The translations under genes and the position numbers were made by a program. This document shows positions 54,386-64,000 of a stretch of 64,000 bases of DNA, one piece after another. Under the pieces are notes generated by a model, which did no database searches, was not told the origin of the DNA, and was given only the letters and a program-made list of their open reading frames with translations. This stretch comes from Castanea sativa (lineage: Eukaryota > Streptophyta > Magnoliopsida > Fagales > Fagaceae), in NCBI RefSeq assembly GCF_040712315.1, contig NC_134021.1, positions 45,323,501-45,387,500 of the forward strand, given 5' to 3'. Position 1 is the stretch's first letter, and each line of letters begins with the position of its first letter.

Positions 54386-55606
54386 GGCGTAAATGCACTT
54401 TTAGTCCCTACATTTTGGGGTCATTTCTATTTTGGTCCCTACATTTTTATTTTACTACTTTTAGTCCCTAAATCAATTAACGCATTCCATTTTGGTCCTT
54501 ACCGTTACTCAGTTAACAGAAATTGCTGACGTGGCTGACGGCACAGTAAAATAGTAATTAAAAAATCTATTTTGGCATTAAAAAATTGCCACGTCAGCAT
54601 TTAAATTTAAAAAATTAATTTATTAATTTTAATTAAATAAACAAAATTAAAAACAAAAAATCAAATTAATTGAGATCTAAGAGTGCCTTGAACAAGAACA
54701 ACAAGAAGACAAACCCAGATCTAAGAACACAAACCCAGAAATTAAAATTAAAAAAAAAAATAACAACAACAACAAACAAACATTCAAGATCTTCAAAAAC
54801 GCAGATCAAAAACCACAGATCAAAAGCCAGATCAAGCCCACCTGACACAAATCAAAAACCACACATCAAATCAAATCAAATAAAAAGTCTGTATGATAGT
54901 CAAGAAAATGAATAAATCTCTTTTATTCAGCTAAACCAACATTCATCATCTGCTTCCAATACCCAAGAATTCATTTTTCCATTTCTTTTCATTGTTCTTC
55001 AGAACCAAACAAAACACAACTAGATCAGCACAAAAAAAAAATCATTTTTTTGAAAACCAAATAAACCCCAACAATTAATTTTCTTTCTAATCATTCTATT
55101 TCCCCAGCAAACAAACAGAAAACAAGAAACTCAACAAAACCAAAACTTTAGCTAAAAAAGAAGAAACCCAGATCAGAAAGAAAAACCCAAGAGGGATTGC
55201 AAACCCACCACCACGACACCAAATTTGAGCAGAGAAGATTGAAATGTTGCCGGACGTCACCGAATCTGAGCGGAGGAAAGTGGCCGAAACACACACCCAT
55301 AACAATGGTGGTGACGAACGTGAAATCGAAGACAATAGCTCTGATGGACGAGGAGCACCTTGGAGGCCAAGATGAATGCCATCATCGACCCCCTCCTCAC
55401 GTCCCCCTCCTCCTCCACCACGTCAGCATTTAATGTACCAACAGTGGATGCCGTTTGCCACATCAGCAATTTCTGTTAAATGAGTAACGGTAAGAACCAA
55501 AATGGAACGTGTTAATTGATTTAGGGACTAAAAGTGGTAAAATAAAAATGTAGTGACCAAAATAGAAATGACCCCAAAATGTAGGAACCAAAAGTGCATA
55601 TACGCC
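54386..55606. mobile_element. Mutator-like element, 1.2 kb, long TIRs, 9-bp TSD
   Basis: TIRs of about 170 bp start GGCGTAAATGCACTTTTAG and end TGCATATACGCC, with internal TTTTAGTCCCTA/TTTTGGTCCCTA blocks inverted at the right. TAATAATAA occurs on both sides (54377-54385, 55607-55615), though within an ATT-rich stretch, so the duplication is less diagnostic. The interior is A-rich at the left and more GC-rich at about 55200-55430; no transposase. The frames there have no recognisable domain. Confidence 0.8.
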
Positions 55607-55615
55607 TAATAATAA

Positions 55616-57623
55616 TAATAATAATAATAATTCTAAGAATTACTTCTCAAACAAGTTTTTTTGTTGGGTTTGAAAACACAAAACACAAAAATAAGAACCA
55701 AACAACAGAAAACCATTTCTCTTGATTAAAAAAAATTTTGATAACAGAGTTGGGTTAGTATTCAAAGAACAATGCATGTCTTGAACATTTATTTTGTTGT
55801 GACCTAATTAAAATGTCGTTGGCTTGACTTAGTGGGCAAACTCTTCGCCCCTGGCGGTAGGTTAACTAAAGCACATTGAGAAGGCATTTAATTGTGTTAA
55901 ATTAGTAATAAAAAAAGGAAATAAAATAGAGAAATAAAGCGGAAGTAAGAAAGAGAGGGAATTAATGTAGTTCATACTAATGGCATATGTCTATAATAGA
56001 AAATTCTTGATGACTACAACTTTACTAGTAAATTCATGTTACGTGAACCTATTAATGAGTATTTTTAGTAGGCTAAACCCTACTAACCATACATTAGACC
56101 AAGGTTACAACACATACAACTCAAGTAGAATTATGATTTTTTGCTTGCACACCAAGTAGGATTAGGTCTAGATCTCTTTAGTATCCTCCTTCAAACTCAA
56201 TGTGGAAGTTTGGCTACAACTTGAATTTGAAGCAAAGTAAGACCTTGAAATCACAATTGAAATGAATGCGGAGTGTACCAAGTGGGACCAAATGAAGTGT
56301 AGATGACAAGCATGAACAAACGTCAAATGCATGTGGCTAAAAAGACTGATTCAAAAAGATACACCATGCCTGCATTAAGATTTAAAACTTGTCGTGCTTC
56401 ATGTTTTAGGCTTGAGTGTTGAATGTGGTGCATGCCATATATATGGTGACTACAGTGTAGAGGCATGGTTTGAATATTCTGGTTGAAGATAACGGAGACA
56501 CATGACCAGAAAGAATGCCAATAAAAACCATTGATCAGAGGTGTGGTTTGAGCAACTTCGCCTAAAGATTATAAAGATGCATGAGTAGAAAGAAAGCAAA
56601 AAGAGGCTATCTTGATGGGGCAGCTTGATCTTTTAAGCTAGTGGTCCAATTTTACACTCAAAGCATCATTTTGACCATTAATAAATCTAATGATGTTGCA
56701 TTAAGTTTTTGCTCTTCTAATAGCAAAATGATGTTTTAACCCTTTCTTACCAAAATTACTATTTTACCTTTGTATGAACTAATCCCCAATTGCAAAATTG
56801 GGTGGTTACATCTTTATTATTAATCACTTGTGTTATAATGAATCCTTGATTGGTATTTATATTAAGTCAAACCTTAAACTAACCATACATTAAATTATGG
56901 TTAAAACATTTGCAATTCATGTAGAATCTTTTTGGTATTATTTGATAGTCTCAACAATAGGAAGGGAAGATTTGAACCCCGGTTTTCCTAATAATAAAGA
57001 TCAAGCTATACCACTGAGCTCTAATGCTCTTTGGCTATTTAAGTAGAATTATAATTTCTTTACTTGCACTCAAAGTAAAATTAGAATTAGGCCTTGAGTA
57101 TGATTGGATTTTGACATATAAAGCCAACCAGTTTCTACGGTTGTTTATACTCTTGTTAAGCATGGGTCGATGAGAATATTTTATTTTTTATCTTTAGATA
57201 AGCCTTAATCCTTAGAGATTTCAAGTTATTTCGGTCACTCGTTTCACTGATTAGTAGTTCATCTTTTGTTAGTAAAAATAATTACAACTTCTTTTTTTGG
57301 TTGCAGATTGGTATTACTTATTAATGTACTTCAGTAAGAACCCGAATCTCTCCTTTGATCTTCTTCAACTTTTTTAGCAGATCATTCCTTAAGATTGTGC
57401 TTGAAAATAGTTTACCATGAAAACAATTAAGACATAAATATTGGTGACATTTAAAAGGAAAGAACAAATTTTCTGCTTAATTACTTTACTAGAATTAGGA
57501 AGGCACTTAGTTGTAAGTTTAATTATTTTCAACTAAAAATTGAAAAAGCTGACACTAGTACAACAAATTTGTTTTCTCATAGTTATTTCGGTGATGTGCC
57601 CTGTACAGTATTCATACATGCAG
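55616..57623 (+). other. LRK10L intron, part before the kinase exon
   Basis: No further large element recognised except the tRNA-like sequence at 56950-57040. An acceptor at 57622-57623 (CATGCAG) puts the kinase exon in the correct phase. Confidence 0.5.
56950..57040 (-). repeat. tRNA-like SINE head
   Basis: On the minus strand GAGCTCAGTGGTATAG resembles an A box and GGGGTTCAAATCTTCCC a B box, at tRNA-like spacing. Acceptor stem pairing is not convincing, so a SINE or tRNA pseudogene is more likely than a tRNA gene. Confidence 0.55.
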
Positions 57624-58726
57624 CAACAATGTCCTTGGGAGCTCCATATGTGGTTGCTTTTTTGATATATAAGTGGCATAGGAGGCATTTCTCAATGTAT
57701 GACGTTGTTGAAGAATTTCTACAAAGTCAAAATAATCTCATTCCGATTGGGTACTCTTACTCACAAATTAGGAAGATGACCAAAGGTTTCAAGGACAAAT
57801 TGGGTGAAGGTGGCTATGGCTCTGTATTTAAAGGAAAGCTCCAAAGTGGCCATCTTGTAGCTATAAAGATGTTGGGCAAGTCCAAAGCCAAAGGGCAAGA
57901 CTTTATTTGCGAAATTGCAACAATTGGAAGGATTCACCACACTAATGTAGTGCAACTCATTGGCTTTTGTGCTGAGGGACCAAGGCATGCCCTCATCTAC
58001 AAATTCATGCCTAATAGTTCTCTTGACAAATATATTTTTCTTAGAGAAGGAGGAATACCCTTAAGTATTGAGAAAACATATGAGATTTCTCTTGGAGTGG
58101 CTCGTGGTATTGAATATCTACATAGAGGATGTGACATGCAAATTCTACATTTTGATATCAAGCCTCATAACATTCTTCTTGATGAAAAATTTACCCCAAA
58201 AGTTTCTGATTTCGGTCTTGCAAAACTTTATCCTACAGATGATAGCATAGTGTCTTTGACTGCTGCAAAAGGAACACTAGGATATATTGCTCCAGAGTTG
58301 TTCTATAAGAACATTGGAGGCGTCTCGTATAAAGCTGATGTTTATAGTTTCAGCATGTTATTGTTGGAAATGGCAAGCAAAAGAAAGAACTTTAATACAT
58401 TTGTAGACCATTCAAGCCAAATTTACTTCCCAACTTGGGTCTATGACCAAGTTAGCTAGGGAAATGAGATAGTCATGGAACATGCCATGGAGGAGGAGAA
58501 GACAACAGTTAAGAAGATGATCATGATTGCATTATGGTGCATACAAATGAAGCCTAGTGATTGTCCTTCAATGAACAAAGTAGTAGAAATGCTTGAAGGA
58601 GAAGTTGAATGCTTACAAATGCCCTCCAAGCCTTTCCTATCATCACTAAGAGATGTAGGAGACAACTTAAATCCAACTTCCTCATCAATTCAATCAGGTG
58701 AATCAAGTCAATCAACTCAAGTTTAA

Positions 58727-59974
58727 TTGCAGACAGCTAATATGTCAAGTAGACTAATTTACTTGGCAAAGTATTATGTATTTTAGGTGTTGGTTAATTT
58801 TATAATAAATTTGGTTGTAATCTCTACTAAAGTTTACTTGTAATGAAAAGGTTTCAATATAATTGGTTTCAATATAAAAATAGAATCAAAATAGGAAATT
58901 ATGTAAAAACTAGCTGACTTTAAAAGGCCAACCCTCAAAGTCAAGGTAAACGGCCAAAATCAGGTCCTGGGCAACGGTCAATAGTCCTAACTCTTGACTG
59001 GTTTAATTAGTGCTATGGAATATGGATCCATTTGACCCAATTCACAGTTCATATCATTGGTTGGATCGAGTCCGGTAACCCGATTCAAGTTTAACTACTG
59101 AGATGAGTTCAAGTTAAATTGGTGCAACTCCATAAGAGTTACATCTTTTTAAGCCATAGATATCTAAGAGATCTGACAGTTAAAAAAACATCATTAAATG
59201 TTAATACTTTCCACCTTATTACCTAATTAATACTAACATTTTTTTTTCTCTTTCCTAATTTATTGTGTACCCTTCATTTTCAATAACCTGCCAAACATAC
59301 TAATCTACTAATTAAGGAGCACCTCACCATAGCCAAATCTCCCCTTTTGCATAGAAGCAATATAGCAATTAAATATTATGTTAATTGAATAATTCCTATA
59401 TCACCTAAACATAGGTCATATATCTCCAGCACCTCCAAGTTTTTTTTTATATATATAACAAGCACCTCCCAATTAAAGCTCCTTGAGAGCTAGTCAAAAT
59501 ATCGTTACAAGATATTGCAAATCATTCCTTGTTTGGTTATGTAATAGTTATTCCTATAGTTTAACTATTCAATAGTTTGGTTATGTTTTTATTACAAAGA
59601 ATTGTCATTCCTTATGAATAGTTATTCTTTAAAATGAGGAATAACTATTCATCTCTTAAAAGGTTGTAATAGCTATTCCATATGCACATAACAATTATAA
59701 AATAAATAAAAAATCATAAAAAATAACTAATCTCTCTTTCAAATTAAAAAAAATATTATTTTTTTAGAAAATATAATTATATGAGTAAGATATTTCCCAA
59801 AATATACTTAAGTTTGATTTAAAATACTTTCATTCCATTGTCTTTGAAGTTCTATTATTGTGTTGTCACCAAACAAGTGAATAATAATAATTATTACATT
59901 ACAACATATTGTATTCCTTGTAATATTTATTCCTATTCTTATGTAATTACCGTTACAGTCTATCAAACGTGCCC
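58727..59974. other. Spacer between convergent LRK10L genes
   Basis: Both genes end into this region. About 59525-59965 contains inverted TATGTAATAGTTATTCCTAT / AGGAATA...TTACATAA-type sequence and may be a MITE (low certainty). Otherwise AT-rich. Confidence 0.45.
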
Positions 59975-62900
59975 TTACTTTGATTTTGGGATGACTTCTA
60001 ACTCTTGGTTTAGATGCCTTATAGGCATACTTGCATTAGTTCTTGTAGGGGCTGTAGAGGCAAAGGGATTAGGACACATGGCTAACTTATCTCCTTCTCC
60101 CTCCAACATTTGAATCACAATTTTCATAGAAGGACGATCCATTGGGTGCCACTGGATGCACCAAAGTCCCACAATTGCAAGTTTCTTTGCAATTTTAGCA
60201 TCTCCATTATCCACAACATAGAATCGTAGATCTTCCTTTTCCTCCAAAAAATTGTAGATCCATTCTGGGAAATATATTTGGTTAGTGTTCTCCATGGTTA
60301 CATCAACATTTTTCCTACCTCCAACCATTTCAAGCAACAATATTCCAAAACTGTAAACATCTGACTTGTAAGACACGCTCCCAAAGTTCCTAGAGAACAC
60401 TTCGGGTGCAATGTAACCCATGGTCCCCCTAGCTGTGGTCATGGACACTGCACTCTGATCCTTTGCACACAACTTGGCTAAACCAAAATCAGAAATTTTT
60501 GGATTGAAATTTTGGTCTAGCAAAATATTATGAGGTTTAATATCAAAATGAAGGATTCGTTGATCGCATCCTTGGTGAAGATATTCAATTCCTTTTGCTA
60601 TGCCGAGAGCAATGCCTTCTAGCTTTTTCCAACCAAGGAAACGGTTAGAATCTACTAAGGAAATGAACTTCTCTAATGAATCATTTGGTAAAAACTCATA
60701 AACTAGAGCCCTTCTAAATCCATCAGCGCAGAAGCCAACTAAGCGAACCACATTAACATGGTGAATCATACCCATTGTTCCCACTTCATTTATGAATTCT
60801 TCCCCATTGCCCTTGGAACTGTTCAAGATCTTCACAGCAACATGGATTTCGTTTGAAAGCTTTCCTTTGAACACTGTTCCATAGGCTCCTTGTCCTAATT
60901 TCTCTATAAATTGATTTGTAATCCTTTTAACATCGTTATATGAGTACCTTGTAGGCTTGAGAGCTCTGTAATCCTCCAAAAACTTTTCAATCCTTGCTTG
61001 ATTTTCTTTTTCTGTTTTATCATAGTGATAGGCACAGTAGAGTAAATAGACCACTAGTGCCAGAAGAAATGACCCCAAGGTGGAAACTACATGTTAAACG
61101 TATTCGTGAGTCAAGACAACAAATAAATAATTTATTGCGAATTTTCAATTGGCCAACGAAAAACTTACCAGTAATTACCATTATTGTTGTTGATTTACCT
61201 GTAAAATATTTTAATATGATCAGCTTTTTATTACACCTATAAAAATAAAATAAAATAAATTAAAAAAGATAATTGTTTGAATTTTTTTCACTATAAGCAA
61301 AAAAATGATAAGGTTCTCCCATAGTATAGCAACATGATACTCCATTTTCTCATATGAATGATGGATTCCATTATGAATTTAATAAGTAAGATAAGTTATT
61401 TATTTTTTAGATAATTTCAACCTATGGTGTCTAGTCCTGATGATAGCTTTTTATCATCAGACCAAAATATCAATCGGTTTTTTGTATAGGCGGGAATTAA
61501 ACCCCAGATCTCTTATTCAACCATCAGAGATTTACTAGTTAAGCTAACTAAAACCCACTAAAATAAGCTGTTATGTAAGATGAGATGGTACCAAGTCAAT
61601 GTACTCCTAAAACATTGAATAATTACTCTTATTAGTGAGGTAATATTGTGTTCAGACTTTTGAGTTCATGTTTAGGCATTTAAATGTGCTAAGAAATGAG
61701 TTTTACTCAATTAATCAATTGCCACACTTATGCTAATCTTTTAGCTAATTAAGTTTTATGTTGATACCGCAAGGTTTGGTTACAAGTTCCAACTGATGGG
61801 CTGGGCTTATTCAAATTCTTTCGAGACACGAGTAATTTAGTAAAGTACCACGCTGTCATACTCCTAAAACTTTAAATTCTCTTATTAGCAGGGTAACATT
61901 GCATTCAGACTTTTTGTTCATATTTCGGCTATTAAGGGGTCTAATGTGCTAAGCAGTGGGTTTTCCTCAATTAATAAATTACCACAGTTGCAATAATCTT
62001 TTTAGCTAAATTTTGAGCTGATACCGTGAGGTTTGGTATCAACTGATGAGTTACTAGCCTATTTAAGTTCTTTGAAGACTCGAGTAATTGTTCAATATTA
62101 TGAAAGTATAGTTTATATTTTATAATCTCTTTTATCATATTATAGTAAGTTTTACTAATAAAATTTACCATTCATGTAAATAAGAGAATGGTGCACCAGA
62201 TTGCTTTACAAATAATTTTCCTTGTGAGACAAGCAGACTTCTAGAATAATGTTCTTTTGGTTGGAAATAACTCCTCATGACTGGTTACAATAAATAAAGG
62301 GAAATAATATGTCCACAACATTTTCACAATATTTTTACAACAAATCCTAAGTGGCAGAATGTTACTGGTTGTTATTGTTGGGGCAAAAAAGTAATCTTAG
62401 TGTTAGGTTCAAATTTGAACCAATAACAACTAACCACCTATGATTTGTTGTAAAAATATTGTAAAAAAGTTGTGGACGTAACACCTCTCATAAATAAATT
62501 ACCGTCGCAGAGCATTTATAAAATGAGCTTGATAAAATAAATAAATGTTGGCTTGAAACGTGAAGAACTTGTGTGATTATAGGAGTGGAAATTGGGCAGA
62601 GATAATACAATACCTTTGTCGGGGTTGAAGCACTCAGTTTTCTTCTCAGTGCTATTATTCTTGAATCTACATTTCTTGCCTATCCCTTCACAGAGTCCGC
62701 ACTTAGCCGGTTCAGACCACGTCAATTCAAGAAAAGAAAAATTTATATCATCAGTAAACGGAACTGAAACGCTATACATCTTTGTACATGATACTATGGG
62801 ATACCAGTCGACGGTAGCGTCCGAAGGAAAAGCATAAACTGGATGGCTATTGCTACTAAGACAATCTATCCGAAAATAAGTTTCCTTATATATTTCTGGC

Positions 62901-63307
62901 GCCGTACAATTGAAAAGGGCATAGACATAGTCAAAGTAATCTTGAGAATTTTTGACTTTGAAAGTAAGGGAAGATAAATTGAGTCCCGGAATTTTCCAAG
63001 GAAAGCAATTACCTGGGTCAGCTACCCGAATTAACCGAGATTTGTAATCGATGCTTTGGACAAAGGCTTTTACTGAAGTATTCAGGTTGAGCACCGTATC
63101 ATTATTATGAGAGCAGTAGAGATCAAAGCCAGGATAGCCACAGTGGGGGTCTGGCTGCCTGTCTTTGAGTCGGAAAGGAAATCGGATGGCTGGACCATCT
63201 GCTCTACACCGTGATTCGGGACACCTATTGTAGCCTTCTCCAAGGTCTACGATGAAAACCACAAACAACAGTAAGGATGGGATAACTATTCTAAGGGAAA
63301 TATCCAT
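59975..63307 (-). CDS. LRK10L-type receptor-like kinase, intact, two exons
   Basis: Exon 1 is 63307-62614 and exon 2 is 61086-59975 (GT at 62613-62612, AG at 61088-61087, phase 1); the product is 601 residues. Residues 1-25 form a signal peptide. GUB_WAK galacturonan-binding-like motifs follow (RCPESRC, IRFPF, HCGYPGFDLYC), then a cysteine-rich WAK-associated end (CGLCEGIGKKCRF), and a membrane helix at about 235-254 (FLLALVVYLLYCAY). The kinase has GQGAYGTVFKG, VAVKIL lysine, [19 protein letters not shown] and TMGYIAPE. HFD in place of HRD is usual in this family. It is expected at the plasma membrane as a cell-wall or pathogen sensor by analogy with wheat LR10 relatives; ligand unknown. The intron holds a SINE and a MITE. 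It is the only complete member in the window. Confidence 0.9.
61415..61558 (-). repeat. tRNA-derived SINE in LRK10L intron
   Basis: Reverse complement of the family at 18214 and 21541, including GGGTTTTAGTTAGCTTAACT and a B-box region near 61499-61515. Confidence 0.7.
62299..62489. mobile_element. Mutator-type MITE in LRK10L intron, perfect 9-bp TSD
   Basis: ATAAATAAA flanks it on both sides (62290-62298, 62490-62498). Ends with ATGTCCACAACATTTTCACA and its diverged inverse. Same family as 10532-10717. It lies about 125 bp from the exon 1 donor. Confidence 0.8.
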
Positions 63308-63420
63308 ATCTGTGTTGTCTGGAAAAGCTTTACCAACTTAGATGGTAGTATGTATATGGATTATTATTGAATGAGGACCTATTCCTATGCAACAAGTAAT
63401 ATATATTTGGGTGGGTGAGA

Positions 63421-63428
63421 ATTTATAG
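63421..63428 (-). promoter_or_regulatory. Probable TATA box of the intact LRK10L gene
   Basis: CTATAAAT on the minus strand, about 115 bases before the start codon. A W-box TTGACC (minus strand, 63434-63439) lies just upstream. Confidence 0.45.
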
Positions 63429-63439
63429 ACTTGGGTCAA

Positions 63440-64000
63440 CCGTTGCTTCGGGTGGACTTCATAATAAGACCATTCATTTTTTCTTTTTCTTGGATTCATT
63501 GATTCAACAAGGGGTGTTATCCTCTAAAAAAAAAATTGTCAAATAAATTCTTGGATATATACATATGAGTGAAGTCTTACACTCCTATATTAAATAAATA
63601 TTGAGAATAGTAGGTGGTTAATATAATATAATTAGACTTTTTTTCTAGAAAGTAATATAATTAGACTTAAACTAATAAACTTAATCTTTTGAGTTGAATA
63701 ATGTCTCTATTTGTTATATCATGACTTTTGAGTGTAGTTATGATGTGTCTTGTATTAGAATCTCTCCCCATTTCCCTTGTGTGTACGTGTTTGTTTCTCC
63801 AAAAAAAAAACATTTATATTTAATTTACCTTAAATAACTTGATTTGTAAACTTTTATGTTTATACAGCTATTGTTATATTTTAATATGTAAAATTTAATT
63901 TATTTAATAAAGATATTGATTTAAAATGTTTAAATAATGTGGAATCCAATTAGAACATATAACAGGTCAATAATATATGCATTTTTTTTTTTGGAAGAAT
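63440..64000. other. Upstream spacer
   Basis: AT-rich; no gene or element recognised before the window end. Confidence 0.5.

Larger units (their letters stand above)
46606..58726 (+). pseudogene. LRK10L-type receptor-like kinase gene, five predicted exons, two in-frame stops
   Basis: Predicted exons: 46606-47398 (signal peptide, GUB_WAK domain with CTPSVCGNINISYPF, C-terminal cysteine-rich part), 47655-47696, 47992-48024, 48328-48366 (mini-exons), and 57624-58726 (membrane helix and kinase). All junctions keep phase 1, and the total is 2010 nt, a multiple of three. The kinase has [28 protein letters not shown] and DFGLAKL. TGA at 46915-46917 cuts the extracellular domain, and TAG at 58457-58459 cuts the kinase C-lobe although coding similarity continues to 58726. 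The 9.3-kb last intron holds a gypsy element and a MULE. LRK10L proteins are plasma-membrane kinases related to wheat LR10; no role is shown for this one. Sequencing error at the stops cannot be excluded. Confidence 0.78.

Noticed and set aside
54666..55469. Several frames inside the 54.4-55.6 kb MULE as captured genes
   Set aside because: Low-complexity or short frames on both strands, no splice-like ends and no recognisable domain.
56950..57040. Functional tRNA gene
   Set aside because: A and B boxes are recognisable but a proper acceptor stem and anticodon arm are not.

Overview
This is nuclear DNA of a dicot plant. Genes have introns, spacers are AT-rich, and most of the window is transposable elements of typical plant lineages: Ty1/copia, Ty3/gypsy of the Tat type, CACTA, Mutator-like, hAT MITEs and tRNA-derived SINEs. 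Several repeats resemble ones I associate with woody Fagales such as oak or chestnut. That is an impression from memory, not a measurement.

Only two host gene families are visible. The first (about 5-35 kb) is a cluster of small secreted cysteine-rich proteins of the TPD1 (TAPETUM DETERMINANT 1) family. Two intact two-exon copies lie at 11909-14078 and 32377-34109. A diverged third exon lies at 5319-5635, with a CACTA element in its intron. A coding-less relic of the gene's downstream region covers about 18.9-21.8 kb. The two intact copies sit inside a direct segmental duplication (10177-15097 and 29559-35056), so insertions present in only one copy can be dated relative to it. The second family (about 37-63.5 kb) is LRK10L-type receptor-like kinases (GUB_WAK extracellular domain, membrane helix, kinase). 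One copy is intact on the minus strand (59975-63307). One large plus-strand copy (46606-58726) has two in-frame stops and an intron swollen by transposons. Two shorter relics lie at 37375-37500 and 38007-40055, the latter split by a 1.7 kb CACTA element.

Layout: 1-5275 3' part of a large CACTA element; 5.3-10.2 kb TPD1-like exon, dispersed repeats and a MITE; 10.2-15.1 kb duplicated TPD1-like block A; 14.9-18 kb hAT MITE and a nested pair of Mutator-like elements, the outer one carrying a possible captured gene fragment; 18.2-29.6 kb rearranged Tat-type gypsy element (an LTR with both flanks, then a 5'-truncated body with pol remnant, 150-bp tandem repeats and an antisense additional ORF, then a second LTR and a second copy of the same flank); 29.6-35.1 kb duplicated block B; 35.8-36.7 kb long fold-back repeat; 37.4-40 kb LRK10L relics; 42-46.4 kb decayed copia element with perfect target-site duplications; 46.6-58.7 kb LRK10L pseudogene containing a non-autonomous Tat element and a MULE; 60-63.3 kb intact LRK10L.

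The most interesting signals are: (i) hairpin modules in the CACTA elements whose two arms change in a compensatory way; (ii) a tandemly triplicated, phase-preserving mini-exon in the LRK10L gene; (iii) spliced, multi-exon antisense ORFs shared by two Tat elements; (iv) a MITE-bounded micro-inversion that can be polarised against the sister duplicate; and (v) coordinated loss of two conserved cysteines in one TPD1-like copy. I saw no CRISPR array, operon, or rRNA or functional tRNA gene.
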